Shown piece after piece: positions 1-12,411 of a DNA stretch of 64,000 nt. Numbering within the stretch: position 1 is the first letter of the stretch; every line of letters starts with the position of its first letter. The notes beneath the pieces were generated by a model. The model searched no databases. It saw nothing but the letters and a program-made list of their open reading frames with translations, and was not told where the DNA came from. The stretch comes from Cheilinus undulatus (lineage: Eukaryota; Chordata; Actinopteri; Labriformes; Labridae), in NCBI RefSeq assembly GCF_018320785.1, contig NC_054885.1, forward strand, positions 3,298,921 to 3,362,920, read 5' to 3'. A program made the position numbers and the translations under genes.

Positions 1-344
1 GCTTCTTTTTTTAACAGCTGCTATGCATTTCAGTATCACGTACAGTAGAAGACATGTATTATAGTGTTCTGTGGGCCAAGTCTCTGCTGCATCAAAGTCA
101 CATTAACTGAAGCATTGACTTTTTAAAGTAGAGCTTTTATTTGAGGTTTTTCTAAGATTATCAGAGTGGTTACAGTGAAGCATTTGTGGATAAATCTTGT
201 TGAATCGTGAGGCTTGCAGTCTGTGTTGTAGTGTTTCACCTTGGTCAGTAACTTGCTCACGGTGTCTGTGGGGTCTGCAGGTATTAAGATCATAAATCTC
301 TTTAGCTGAAATCAAGGCTTTTAAAAAGTATTCAAGTTTTAAAT

Positions 345-482
345 AGGGGCACAGGTGTTTTAGTGGTTTAAGGTGGCCTCATGTAAGCAGATGACCAGGG
401 TTCATGTCTGACTTGTGGCTACTTTCCCTCACTCTCTCATCCCTGTCTCTTACTCTATGAATAAAGGCATTAAAAGCCCAAC
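345..482 (+). mobile_element. tRNA-derived SINE fragment in ppp4c intron
   Basis: Starts with a GGGGCACAGG head, has box A-like TAGTGGTTTAAGG and box B-like GGTTCATGTC, then the body TGTGGCTACTTTCCC and a tail ending AATAAAGGCATTAAAAG. The same tail occurs in opposite orientation at 4012-4213, 9243-9421 and 31189-31253. Known tRNA-derived fish SINEs share this layout; the family name is not assigned. Confidence 0.65.
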
Positions 483-732
483 AAGACAACAGGAGCAAGC
501 TGCAACTTTAGCAAGACTCCCATGATTTTACTGACTTTGGAAATTTGAAAAGTCGTTAGGTGTAAGGCCGCCTCAGTATATACGCAACTGTGTTGTTAAT
601 GCAATATGTGATGAATTAAAGCTCTAATGCAACTCTGCATTAGTCCCACCTGTGTGGTTGTTATTCTCTGTAATGTTGTTTTCTGAGCATATTCCCTTGT
701 GTTAAATTGTGTAATTTGTCCTTGTTCTACAG

Positions 733-3700
733 GTTGGTGGCGATGTCCCAGAGACAAATTATCTCTTCATGGGCGATTTTGTGGACAGAGGCTTCTACAG
801 TGTGGAGACGTTCCTTCTTTTGCTAGCTCTTAAGGTAAATGTTCTTATTTCTTGGTTTTCTATTAGGAAAGTGAACAGGGTTTTTTTCTTGTTTTAACCA
901 GTAATGCATTCTCCAATTAAATTTTCATGCATTGTCTTGCACCTTAGCACTGCGTTCTGTCTGATTGTTATGAAGTCTAAAATCACATTTAAAATATAAA
1001 GTCATAAAATGTGTTAAAAGCCTTTGTTTTTCTTTTTCAGTAAAAAAATAGATGATCATTCAGATGAGATATCTCACTGCTTTATCATAGTCACATCAGC
1101 TAGTTGGCAGTGGATTTTTTCACTGCATTAACAGGACTGTATTGTGTGCAAAATAGAAGACAACTGGAAAATTCAAGTTCTGGGAATTTGGCTTCTAGAT
1201 AAAATACAGGGTTGGTTTGTAGGGGAAACAACTGTTATAATGTGAATGCAACACACACAAAACCATCTTCACACTAGGGACAATAGGAATCAAAGACATG
1301 AGCCCAGCATGGAATTTAAGAAGCCTCACTGCTATGTGGAGCTAAAGTTGTATGAATTTTCTCTGACTGGGTCTTAAAGTCGTAGCTTTAATAAAGTTTG
1401 CTGCATCCTCCCAGCGGGAGAATCAGTTATGTTTGTTGTCTGTAAGTTTCATACTCTGTTTCCCTGAGTGACTTTTTAAATCACTTAAAGATTTAAGAAG
1501 ACTTCTCGTCTCATCTCTTCTGCTGTGCTCGTCAGGTGCGTTATCCAGACAGGATAACCTTGATTCGGGGTAACCACGAGTCACGCCAAATCACCCAGGT
1601 CTACGGTTTCTACGACGAGTGCCTCCGTAAATACGGCTCAGTCACTGTGTGGAGATACTGCACGGAGATCTTCGACTACCTGTCCCTGTCTGCTATCATC
1701 GATGGCAAGGTGAGAAAAAGAGCCTCAGGATGAAGATTTGAACGCTGTAGTCACAAAAATGACGCCGTGGAAGGTTGATCTTTTCCCTCCTTTGTCCCTC
1801 AGATCTTCTGTGTGCACGGCGGCTTGTCTCCTTCCATCCAAACACTGGACCAGATCAGGACCATCGACAGAAAACAGGAAGTACCTCACGATGGGCCGAT
1901 GTGTGACCTCCTGTGGTCGGACCCTGAAGGTAAACACACAGCCAGATGGGCCTTTTTAAACTTATTTTGACTCCAGTCAGAGTTTAAATCCCACATGACA
2001 CCGGTGTATCGGCAGTGTTAATTTCCTTTCCTGAGTCTGATAAAGTTTAACATTTGATTTTAAAAAGTCTGCAGCAACCCTGAACCAGCACCAGAGGTAG
2101 AACGCCACTCGGATGTCGAAGTTTGCAGGAGTTAACCTGACTTCTCTCCCCTCCCTCAGACACTACGGGGTGGGGCGTGAGTCCCAGAGGTGCCGGCTAC
2201 CTCTTCGGTAGCGACGTTGTTGCTCAGTTCAACGCTGCCAATGACATCCACATGATCTGCCGAGCGCACCAGCTGGTCATGGAGGGCTACAAGTGGCACT
2301 TCAACGAGACGGTGCTCACCGTGTGGTCGGCACCAAACTACTGCTACAGGTGAGCAGACAGATGCATGAATACGATGTTAGATCGGTTCTAAAGGTCTAA
2401 GGCTGCTCTCATAGTAACATCAGCTCTGTCTTCTTTTGAGTGGAGCCTGTGCAGAGGCAGGATTCACACACTGCTGCTGGATTACTTTGTTACGTGCCAT
2501 ACATCTTCTGTTCCGCCTTTGTCTCTATGTGGAAAAACCAACACTAAACAACATAAAGACCGTTCCACAAGATGCAGCTAAAAGTGTCTGAGCCCTAAGA
2601 ATCCCTCTACATCCTGAATTTGCTCCTGTTTGATTTAAACAAAATTTCCAGAACAAGAAAGGGCCCTTCTCTGCTAGAAAAACAGCCATTAAAATCTCAC
2701 TAGAGTTTAATGAAACCTTAGCCACCATTATGTCAGAAAGTGTAATAAATGACTAAAACAGGAGGACAAGAGGTCAGTTTAACATGATGCATTCAACTCT
2801 GAGGACCAGTTGGTTCCATGTATGCTCGATTAAAAAGCAATCCTTTATTTTTAAAGCCAGGACACAAATTTTGAACCTTCACAACATTGTGAAAGACTTC
2901 CACTGCTGTTAATTTTTTAAGCAATATTCATGCAAACTGAAAAAACAAACAGCTGTTTACATAAAGTACCTGCAGAATAATGCATGCACAGATTCAAAAG
3001 ATTAGATCTTTGAAACTCTCCTTTTTACATAACTAAGCATGAAGACACTCCCATCCCTAAACTGCGTCTAATCCTCTGCTGCTGTCAGTCATTCCAGTTG
3101 AAAAGTAACTAGAACAGGCGGAGCCACATCATGAAAAATAACTTGTTAGACTTGTGTGAACGTCATGTAACTCTTCATAATTCATGTCAAATCTGCATGA
3201 CAGCTCCTTAACAGTGACTTTTAGAAATGTAAGCTTACTGTCCTGAAATGCCTGTGACTCAGGCCAGTATTATCTGTGACAGTAGCAGCATTGGGTGCTT
3301 GTAAACAGACTCTACATAGACAGCAGTCAGCTCAGCCTGTGTCTGAGTAAAGAGGCGCACTCATGGCGTACCATTACATCCACTTATCCTGTTGTAAAGC
3401 CGTTAAAATGTGACTGAAAGTAGGGTTAGGGTTAGTCTTGAGTTGTTGAACAAGTAGACTTGGTGTGAGTTTTTACACATGAAGCTGTAGTAAAAATAGA
3501 AATCATGCAGACCACGGTTAAACCAAGGATTAATGGCTGGTTTTATAGAGAGCTGAGATATGCTGATACCACTATACCACAAAAGCATCAGGGAAAAGAT
3601 GTTGGAGTTGTTTTTATTCAACCAGTTTTCACCTCATAAAGAGACATAGGCATCACCAATAAACAAAGACAGCGCACTACCTCGATGAGGTTATCTGAAC

Positions 3701-6700
3701 AATGATCCTATGATCACGCCAAACGCCCAAATTTCTGCCCCCTCTTTAAGGTGGCACATTTAAACACCTGTCTGTGAGTTATTGCATTATTTGAATTTTT
3801 TCCAATCAAAGCCAGAATACGACTAACTAATCACATACATTTAGGGGATATCAACTTAATCTTTATTTTAAAAGTCAGAAATTTTCAAGAAAAAAAATTT
3901 CAAGATTTGAACAGTGATCAATTGGACTGCATTGACTCAGAAGTTTTAACTTTAAAGAGTTGTAAATAACAATAAAAAAAAATAAGAACATATGTTGTAT
4001 AGCCACAGTTTTTTAGGATAATTTTGGGGCCTTTTTTGCCTTTATTGGATAAGACGGCTAAAGAGAGACAGGAAACAAGGGGAGAAAAGAAAGGAAGACA
4101 TGCGCCAAACATGCGCAGAGGCTGGTAGTGGATCGCGTGGCTAGTGTATTGAGGACTGTATCCTCAGTATGTGGGTGCCTGCTCTACCCAGTGGACTAAA
4201 CCCGTGCCCAGAGTTGTCTTTTCTTAGTCCAAACACGGATGATAATGTTAAGAATCTGGGATAAAATCATGAGTACTTCTTAAATATCAGCCCTAGTAGA
4301 ATTAGCATTTGATTGGACTCTCCTCTACAGGACTTAAAACTAAAACTGCTTCATGTGTTATGATTTTCTTCCACATATTAGGCTATTTTCCACTTTCTAA
4401 TCTTTTAAATTTACAACTAAAAGAATTCAAGAAATCTCCTTATTTCTTGTAAATGTATGAATTTTTTTAAATCAGTTTTATTTTCTCAAAATAAGCTGAT
4501 CCTCTTTCTTTATTTTAGTCTGGCTTTTCTATCATTGCACCAGAGAAATCTTTCTTTTTTTTAGTGGCAACAGTGCATTTATTGCTGTTGGCTGCTGCCA
4601 CGGTGGAGCTGCAGTGGCACAGATCACGTGTTTACTGTGAAAACGCTGGATGTTACATGAACAAGAGCAAGCTGCTCTTAAAAATAGCAACAATTTCTTT
4701 AAACATTTCCATCAATTTGCTGAGAATCGGAGCCTCAGTTAAACCATTTCCTCATGAATTCCTTTTTACAAGCAGTGATTCACAAAGATCCCAGCCTTTT
4801 TGAATGGTTGCTTCCTCTCTTATTTGACCAGTATGGAGGATCTTGACGCTCTTGTGGATTCCATTACAGTCTGAGTTCTTCTTTTGAATGCCTTTCTCTG
4901 TTGTTTTGGGTCAGTGTCAGTGAGTTAGAGGTTCCTAACATGCAGCAGAAAGAGTCTTTGTTTACATATCTCAGAGATTCTCCCTCAGCCTCGCTGTGAG
5001 AAATATGTAAACTGTTAAAAGGAGGCACAGCCAGATTTCCCACAGAGTTGTACTTCGCAGTTACAGGAACACAGTAGAGATGTGTTCAGCCGATGCGTGT
5101 CAAATAGTTAAGTCCACCAGTCTAAAGTTGAGAAGACACTCAGACCCAGTAATCAGCACTGTTTCTATGAGACAGGATAATGGTGTCTTCTAGTAAAATA
5201 GGTCAGCTGAATGTTATCAGCGGTAGCACCGCTGGTGTTTGACCTTTTTCAGGCTAAAGTGTAGTGACTGCTGTATTACTCATCACTCCAGTCATGAGAT
5301 ACTACCCATGTTTAAGCTGACACAGTAAATTTATCTCCTCATATTTATCTGCAGTTGTTCAGGGTGCATTGCAGGCTGTTTGACTGGAATAGCAGGGCTG
5401 AACTGATCAAAATAATAGTAATAATTATTATTATTTTCATCATTATTATACAGACTGTCAAATCTGGTGATTCATGTGTCCTCTTGTGTGTTTTAAGGTA
5501 TTGAAGTATTTATCAGGCACATTTTAACATCTTTGCTTTCATTCTAAAGCATGTGGACTATAAACTGAAATCCTACAACTTCAGCTTTAAACCACTAACC
5601 TGTTCATGTGCATTTTTATGTGACCGTTACTTCAACCTTTTTATAGACTGACAAAATAAGTCATTCAAAACATAACCAGATTATGATTAATGTCATGTGG
5701 ACCGTATTTTTATTTTTGGTAGTCCTGGTTTTTATTTGTACGTGGGTCAGGAAACATTGATTCACAGAGCGGTGACGTAGGTTTTGTGTTACATCCGTAC
5801 CTGTCTGCTGCTCACAGTGAAGTAGAGGAGGAGATGCCAGCTGAGATGCTGCGGCAGCATGATTATAGGCTAAAGAAATACAGGAAAATCAATGATTATA
5901 CTGCTTGAAACATTTTTGAATAATGATCGATGTCAAGACCTCGCTGCCTCTCTCCTAAAAACACGCTGTAATTATGAAATTTCCCTTATGATTCTGTTAT
6001 CCTGATGTTTACCTGTCAGGTGGAAAACAATGGAAAGTAAAAGAATGTTGACTGAAATGGTAAAAACATCCATATCTGCGGCTACCACACTTTCTTCCGC
6101 CGGCGATGTGGATCTCTGCCCTGTTTGAACCTCAGAGGACGGTTTAGGACATTGTCTTTTGAGCTCATCATAAAAATGTTGATTAACTTGGTGTAGGTAG
6201 TGCAAATAAACATTTATTGCACACTAATGGTTTAGAAAACAATAACACAGCTTTGATTAAGACAGGTAGAATTCTTCTCAAGGACTAACTCTTAAGTTCC
6301 AGTATTATTTCCAGCCAGGAATCACTGCTCAGGAAGCAGAAGGAGAGGGATAGGAGCCTAGAACTAGAAGTGAAAGAGCCGATTCTACGATGAAACAGCT
6401 TTAGCAGATCACCAATACATTCTAAACTTAGCACAGAAAGTACAGAGATTTGTGTTTGGTAGATTATTTCATTGTTTTAATGATGCTTCTTTGCAATAAA
6501 TCTTATATATTTGGAAAGCCTGTTTATTACAATGTCATTATTACCCCTTTAAATCGTGCTACATTTGTAAGGATCATGCATTTGTGAGATGAGCAGCAAG
6601 GCTGAGTATGTGGGTTGCACCCATACAAATTTGCCAAATCTGGCATCAGTCATGACTGGCCTTCCCCGTCAGACCCATTTGCTGGAATGTGGAGGAACGA

Positions 6701-7679
6701 AATGTTCAGCGATGAGTCCAGATTCTGCATGTCTTGTTTCTTCAGACTTCAATCATCCACTCCACCAAACAACGGGAGAATAAAGGTGTTTGGCATTGAA
6801 GAGTTGGCACATTTTTCATGGGTGCAACCCACATACTCAGCTCTGCTGCTCGTCCCACAAAGGCATGCTCCTTTCAAATGTGGCATCATTTAAAAGGGAA
6901 ATAAACAGGCTTTTAATGGTATAAGATTTATTACCAAGAACCGTTCTTACATTAAAGAAATTATCTACCAAACACAAATTTCCCTTTTTGTTCTAAGTTT
7001 ATGTCTTCATGATCTGAGATCGACCTCTCACACACCCCTAATCTGTATAATACAGGATTTAACAGCGCTGTAAGATGCTTAAAAATGCACAGAGAAGCAA
7101 AATGGTCTGAACACCATGAAGACCATGTTCAAATATTTATTAACAAGTGACGTTTAAAACCAGCATGATCTTCATCAGACTTGCAAATGCATCTGTGAGA
7201 AAAGCCTCGCAACGTCACTCGTGAATAAATATTTGATGGGGAGCTTCCTGGAGAACTAGCTTATTCTGGATCCATTTAGGGACGTGCATGTCTTACTTTG
7301 ATTCTCTACTAAAGTTTGAAATGCACCTTGAAAGAGCTTGAATTAGACCTTGCAAAATGTGTTTGAACCCTGTAATAATTTTCTTAAATTTTCAGGAGAC
7401 CAGGCTGTTTGCTGAAAATCTGGTTCTGAGTTTCTGAATAAGCACTAAAGGTTCCTGGGAGTTAACTTGGATGTAAAAAACTGCAGACAACCAGTCGTTT
7501 TACATATTTTCCAAAAGTCCTAACCTCTGTTCTCTGTCCTGTCAATCAGATGTGGCAATGTGGCAGCCATCTTGGAGCTGGATGAGCATCTACAGCGGGA
7601 GTTTATCATATTCGAAGCAGCGCCACAAGAGACCAGAGGCATCCCCTCCAAGAAGCCAGTAGCCGACTATTTCCTGTGA
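733..7679 (+). CDS. ppp4c: Serine/threonine-protein phosphatase 4 catalytic subunit, last five exons (5' end outside window)
   Basis: Coding exons read as 733-834, 1536-1709, 1803-1929, 2160-2349 and 7550-7679, all with AG/GT boundaries and one continuous frame. They give 240 residues; by comparison with the 307-residue family member this is residue 68 to the C-terminus. Visible PPP-family metal and catalytic motifs are GDFVDRG (D82), RGNHE (N114, H115), HGG (H164) and RAHQ (H238). The C-terminus PVADYFL is diagnostic of PP4C rather than PP2A or PP6, and its last Leu is the known carboxyl-methylation site of the family. PP4C dephosphorylates Ser/Thr in DNA-repair, centrosome and splicing-related complexes with R2/R3 subunits. 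One difference noticed: [11 protein letters not shown], where mammals have D at residue 232. The last intron is 5.2 kb, while the preceding ones are 0.1-0.7 kb. Identity is very secure; paralogue (ca/cb) cannot be decided. Confidence 0.97.
4012..4213 (-). mobile_element. tRNA-derived SINE, reverse orientation
   Basis: Read on the minus strand it begins GGCACGGGTTTAGTCCACTG (promoter-head region), passes through a TGTCTTCCTTTC / CCTGTCTCTCT body and ends in CAATAAAGGCAAAAAAGGCC. This matches the body and tail layout of the other SINE copies in the window. Confidence 0.65.
6444..6982. mobile_element. Foldback element with embedded Tc1-like transposase remnant
   Basis: The outer ends are inverted copies (AGATTTGTGTTTGGTAGAT at the left; ATCTACCAAACACAAAT at the right). 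The inner arms are a near-perfect inverted repeat: CTGAGTATGTGGGTTGCACC near 6601 and GGTGCAACCCACATACTCAG near 6822. Between the inner arms, + strand sequence near 6660-6740 reads as a Tc1-type transposase piece with the motif [10 protein letters not shown], corresponding to the first Asp region of the DDE domain. It is far too short to be functional. The structure could be one element with long inverted repeats or two nested insertions. Confidence 0.7.
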
Positions 7680-8445
7680 AGTTTTTCAGACAAAGAAAAG
7701 AAAAAAAAACAGCCATGATGTGTTGAAAAACCTCCCACACCATTTCACCACCGGCCTCCTGCTCCTCCATCCTGCTGCTGGACGCTCCTGTCAGTCCGAA
7801 CTCAGGGCAGTAAGACGAGAAGACCTGCTGGACCCCTCCACGAGCCGGATTTTTGCCGCGCTGTCTGAGCCTGACAGAGCAGTCACTGTGAAAGGTGCCG
7901 GGGGCGAGGCGGGTAACGGGGCCCATGACTGTTGTCTCTTCACCTCAGATCCAAACAAACGGCCATTTTCTTTCTCCCCTCAGCCTCCTTCCATCGCCTC
8001 CTCTCTCTTTCTGTAGATACCACCTCCTCTGACTTAACCACCTCCTTTAGTTGTTTTTTTTTAGTTTTAGAAATAATTGGAAGGAGTTTAATCTTTTCTT
8101 TTTCTCCCAAAGTTTGCAGATTTAGGAACAATTTTATCATTCAAGGAATTCCTTCGATGCATACGTTGTCTTTTTGTTTTTTTGATTTTTGTATAATTGT
8201 TGCTGCCAGGATTGAATGCAAACTGCTCTTTTGTTTCTGTTGAACTGTCATGTGTGTCACTATTTAACAAAGGCGGTGCTGCCGACCAGCAGCGTCACAA
8301 ACAAACACCAGAAGTGTAAAGACTGGCCTCCAGGAGTCACTATATTCACCAATGTTTTCTCTCTTAATTCATCTTAATCTACAAATCTCCGTAGGTCTGT
8401 CATTTTTGATATTGTGAGAATAAAGTTTTTGTATCAATGATGAAT
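7680..8445 (+). other. ppp4c: ppp4c 3' UTR with polyadenylation signal
   Basis: Sequence after the TGA stop is non-repetitive, with pyrimidine-rich stretches, up to an AATAAA at 8419-8424 followed by a T/G-rich stretch. A hAT-type transposon starts only 35 bases beyond the signal, at 8480. The exact cleavage site is inferred. Confidence 0.7.
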
Positions 8446-8479
8446 TCATTTCATGTGTGAGTTTATGGAGAGTTCAAAG

Positions 8480-9696
8480 CAGTGGTTCTCAAATGGTGTG
8501 CCAAGGCACACCAGTGTGCCTTAAGGCAAGTCTAGGTGTGCTGTGGGAATTTGTACCATATGTTATTACTACGACTTTATGGCATGAACTGTAACCAGGC
8601 CTGCCCACAGATCTGGCTGGACCCCTGAAAAACCCCAGAAAATGGGACCACCCCAGTTGGGATTTATTGATATCAGTGTGAGTGTGTTGGATCAGTAGCA
8701 TTGGTGCTAGCATCCTGGCTAACAGTTACCTCATTAAGAGCTGAAAAGCATGGTGAGCCATTATTGGGTTGAAATTGGTGTCAAAGCCATTAATTCGTGC
8801 TATTTTTAACCAAGGTAAACATTTTTTCTACCCACTTTTGCCACTTCATTTGACTTTTTTTTTCCACTTCTTATTTCTACTTTTGACCCATTTTTGTCAC
8901 TTTTACCGAACTTTTTACCACGTCACCCATTTTTACTACCTTTTTGCCACTTGTCGCACAATTTTGCTATTGTTTGGCCATTTTTTGCCATTTTCTCCCT
9001 TCACTTTTAACCCCTTTTTACCACCTTGTAGTAACTTTAACCCTTTTTGCCACTTTTTTGCCCACTTTTGCCCTTTTTTAAAATCCCTTTTATCCCATTT
9101 TTACCACCTTTTTACATGGTTAATCCTCTTAGGCCAGTTATAACCCATTTTTTCCATTATTTTGACACTTTTAACAAGTTTTGACCAATTTCAACCCATT
9201 GGTTGGCCACTTTTTTACCAATTTTTGCCCATCTTTTTTTGTTTAAGATTTATTTTTGGGCCTTTTAATGCCTTTATTTGATAGAGTAAGGACCGTGGAT
9301 AGACTCAAACAGGGAAGAGAGTGGGGAGAGACATGCGGTAAAGGGTCACAGGCCAGATTCGAACCCGGGCCGCCCATGTGCATGGGTAGTGCCTTAAACC
9401 ATTTGACCATCCATGCTCCCATTTTTGCCCTTTTCTGACTTTGTTTCGCCACTCTTTGCCCAATTTTGCCATGTTTTTCCATCACCTTTAACCCATTTTT
9501 GCCCAATTTTGCCATCTCCATGATCCTCCAGTTGGCTTGGACCCAGAAAGCTCTCCCCCTTTATCTCCCCTTATAGGCCACCTTGACTGTAACATTATTT
9601 AAAAAGTCTATTTTGTATCGATTTAAATATGGAGTGCCTTGAGATTTTGGCTTAACCTTAGGTGTGCAATGGGCGATCAAAGTTTGAAAACCACTG
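8480..9696 (+). mobile_element. hAT-type non-autonomous element with pyrimidine-repeat interior
   Basis: Terminal inverted repeats CAGTGGTTCTCAAA (8480) and TTTGAAAACCACTG (ending 9696). It is flanked by imperfect 8-bp target-site duplications GTTCAAAG / GTTTAAGG (6 of 8 match), typical of hAT insertion. The interior from about 8800 to 9530 is a run of short degenerate units such as CCACTTTTGCCA and TTTTAACCC. A reverse SINE is nested at 9243-9421. No transposase is recognisable, although several spurious long pyrimidine-rich frames exist. Confidence 0.75.
9243..9421 (-). mobile_element. tRNA-derived SINE nested in hAT element
   Basis: Minus strand reads GGGAGCATGGATGGTCAAATGG at the head, a clear RNA polymerase III box B (GGTTCGAATC), then a TGTCTCTCCCCACTC body and a tail with CAATAAAGGCATTAAAAGG. 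This is the best preserved SINE in the window. Confidence 0.8.
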
Positions 9697-9752
9697 GTTT
9701 AAGGCATGATATGGTCACTTTACTAACCAAGAAGAAAAAGTTGTGTTTAAAG

Positions 9753-10500
9753 CAGGGGTTCTCAACCTTTTCAACCCCCGACCTCCAAAATAAAGGTGCC
9801 AGAGACGGGGACCCCCGCTGTACCTGGAGGTGGTTGAACAGTGATGCACTATCAGGAATAGTCATTTCCAGAAAAGGCCGCCCATAAGGGGGGATAAATG
9901 GTCAAGCTTTCTGGGACCCAGCCAAATTTGGGGGACCTTGGAGGTCTGCAAAATTCAATGGTGAAGTTAAGCTGTGATATCCTTATTTTATATTTAACCT
10001 TAGTAATTACCAATCTTAAAAAAACAAAAAAATATTATTCTTTTGTGCAGTGGTAACTGGCCCTCTAAAAACTCTAAATCTGTTTTTTTTTAACAGAATT
10101 AAATGGGTTTAAAATGGCAAACATTGGTGAAAAGGTGTTGAAAGTGGATTTTCAAAGAAGCAGAAATGGCAAAAAATTAGATAAAAGTGCTACAAAATAA
10201 GCAAATAATGACAAAAACAAGCATAAAAAAGTAGCCAAATGGGTTTAAAGTGGGAAAGATGGGTGGAAAATTTTGTGAAATGGGAAGAAAAATGGGTTAA
10301 AAATGGTAAAAATGGGCAAAAAAATAATGAAATGTTCCTAAAATTTGCCTAAAAATGGAAAGGATCGGTTTAAAAGTGACAAAACTTTGCAGAAAAAAAT
10401 GGTGGAAAAGGTTTAAAATCAACAAAAATTAGTTTTAAATGGCAAAAAAAGTTTTAATATTGGCAAAATTGGTTTGAATTGGCAAATGTGTAGTTTATGT
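9753..10500 (-). mobile_element. Partial hAT-type element, reverse orientation relative of the 30.9-32.1 kb element
   Basis: Left end CAGGGGTTCTCAACC is a hAT-type terminus also seen inverted at 32058. Positions 9880-9985 are the reverse complement of the ends at 24470-24600 and 31885-31975 (shared AAGCTGTGATATCC versus GGATATCACAGCTTAA). The interior at 10100-10490 repeats AAAATGGCAAAAATGGG, the complement of the pyrimidine units elsewhere. No matching right terminus was found, so it is probably truncated. Confidence 0.6.
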
Positions 10501-10556
10501 TATTTTGTTCTCAAGACATTACACCATGTGGGCGCTCAAAGGACTGAAGTCTGAAC

Positions 10557-12074
10557 TACACCGCATTCCAAGTTATTATGCAAATGATTTTTTTCTCTGA
10601 TTTTCTTAGTCGATGCAAATGACAGTCAGTATAATTTTCAAGTCATCATCCATTACAGCATAACTCAAATTAGATTGAATAAACCTCTCAATGATAACTT
10701 TTTTTTTTCAAAAGTAAAAAACTCAAAAGCACTGTTCCACATTATTCTGCACATCAGAGTTTCAAAACATGTTATAGGTTGTAAAGAACTGAAAATGGTC
10801 ATTTGTTGAATTTGCAGCATTAGGAGGTCATATTTACCAAAATCAAAGCTATTTCAATCAAAAACATCTTAACAGACCAAGTTCCATGTTAACATAGGAG
10901 CCCTTCTCTGATATCACCTTCACTATTCTTGCATCCATTGAACTTGTGAGTTTTTGGAGAGTTTCTGCTTGAATTTCTTTGCAGGATGTCAGAATATCCT
11001 CCCAGAGCTGCTGTTTTGATGTGAACTTCCTCCCACCCTCATAGATCTTTAGCTTGAGGATGCTCCAAAGGTTCTCAACAGGGTTAAAGGTCAGGGGAGG
11101 ATGGGGGCCACACCATGAGTTTCTCTCCTTTAATGCCCATAGCAGCCAATGACACAGTGGGATTCTTTGCAGCATGAGATGGTGCATTGTCATGCATGAA
11201 GATCAGTTTGCTATGGAAGGCACGGTTCTTTTTGTACCATGGAAGAAAGCGGTCAGTCAGAAACTCTATATACTTTGCCGAGATAATTTTTACACCTTCA
11301 GGGACCCTAATGGGGCCTACCAGCTCTCTCCTCATGACTCCGCCCCCTCCTTGCTGACATCACAGCCTTGTTGGGACATGGTGGCCATCCACCAACCATC
11401 CACTACTCCTCCATCTGGACCATCCAGGGTTGCACGGCACTCATCAGTCAACAAGACGGTTTAAAAATGAGTCTTCATGTATTTCTGGGCCCACTGCAAC
11501 CGTTTCTGCTTGTGAGCATTGGTTAGGGGAGGCTGAATAGTAGGTTTATGAACAACTGCAAGCCTCTGGAGGATCCTACACCTTGAGGTTGGTGGGACTC
11601 CAGAGGCACCAGCAGCTTCAAATATCTGTTTGCTGCTTTGTAATGACATTTTAGCATCTGCTCTCTTAATCTGATGAATTTGTCTGTCAGAAACCTTCCT
11701 CATTATGCCTTTATCTGCATGAACCTGTCTGTGCTCTGAATCAGCCACAAATTTCTCCACAGTACGATGATCACGCTGAAGTTTTCCTGAAATATCTCAT
11801 GTTTTCATACATGCACTATTTGAGGCTTTTCAGCAGCAGAGATCCTTTTTCTTTCCCATATTGCTGAAACCTGTGGCCTGCTTAATAATGTGGAACGTCC
11901 TTCTTAAGTAGTTTTCCTTTAATTGGGCTCACCTGGCAAACTAATGATCACAGGTGTGTGAGATTGATTTCAGTGATCCAGAGAGCCCTGAGACACAAAA
12001 CCATCTATGAGTTTAACTGAAAAACAACAAACTGAATGTTTATGACACTAAAATCAAATTTACATAACAATTTG
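10557..12074 (-). mobile_element. Tc1/mariner-type DNA transposon, copy 1 (inactivated)
   Basis: Ends carry TTATTATGCAAA and its degraded inverse (TTTACATAACAATTT). Minus-strand frames give a transposase with an N-terminal DNA-binding part at 11461-11760 (MEKFVADSEHRQVHADKG...), LTDECRA with the first Asp, FMHDNAPSH with the second Asp, and FNPVENLW with the Glu. It is broken by a deletion near 11340 and a one-base frameshift at 11081-11090, just before the third catalytic residue. A second copy lies at 37695-39094 in the same orientation. Confidence 0.85.
10860..11760 (-). pseudogene. Tc1/mariner transposase pseudogene, copy 1
   Basis: Read on the minus strand in at least three frames. Residue motifs in order are [19 protein letters not shown] (linker after the DNA-binding domain), [46 protein letters not shown], then after a frame change [12 protein letters not shown]. 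All three acidic residues of the DDE triad can be located but not in a single frame. Confidence 0.8.
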
Positions 12075-12411
12075 AAACGTGGTTGACATCTATCTAAAAT
12101 GTCTTATTGTAACCACTCTAAAAATAAATTTGAAAAGGAAAAAAGTGCATCTTTTAATTTTTTCGAAAATTTTAATTTCTCTTCTATTGCTTTCAAGAAA
12201 AATACTGCACAAGTTCTGCAGTTTAGAGCCTACTCATATGCTTTTATTGGGACTGAGCAGCGAAGAAGTTCTTATGGTTTAAGCTCACAATCATTTTCAT
12301 TATCTTCTGGGGAAAAATCCAGAACTTTATCCCTGTGTTTTGTGGCAACCACTTGTTTTAACAGTTTAATAAAAAGGCTTTATTCCATGTCTTTTGAGGC
12401 AGAGTGATTAA

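Larger units (their letters stand above)
2350..7549 (+). other. ppp4c: ppp4c last intron (5.2 kb)
   Basis: No exon is recognisable on either strand. It holds one reverse SINE (4012-4213), a short AT/TTA microsatellite near 5410-5450 and a long foldback element (6444-6982). The remainder is AT-rich unique-looking sequence. Confidence 0.75.
8442..12411. other. ppp4c-aldh3b1 intergenic DNA, transposon block
   Basis: Almost fully accounted for by two hAT-type elements (8480-9696, 9753-about 10500) and one Tc1/mariner copy (about 10557-12074). The remaining 12075-12411 is AT-rich and shows nothing recognisable. No cellular gene is seen. Confidence 0.7.

Noticed and set aside
3421..3436. Interstitial telomeric repeat (TAGGGTTAGGGTTAG)
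   Set aside because: Only about two units; too short to be meaningful.
7606..8243. Frames of about 100 codons on both strands over the ppp4c 3' end
   Set aside because: Overlap the last exon and 3' UTR, with no domain and no splice support.
8769..9143. A 124-codon Phe/Leu-rich frame resembling a membrane protein
   Set aside because: It is the translation of TTTTGCCAC-type pyrimidine repeats inside a transposon; similar frames occur at 23628-24007 and 31259-31751.
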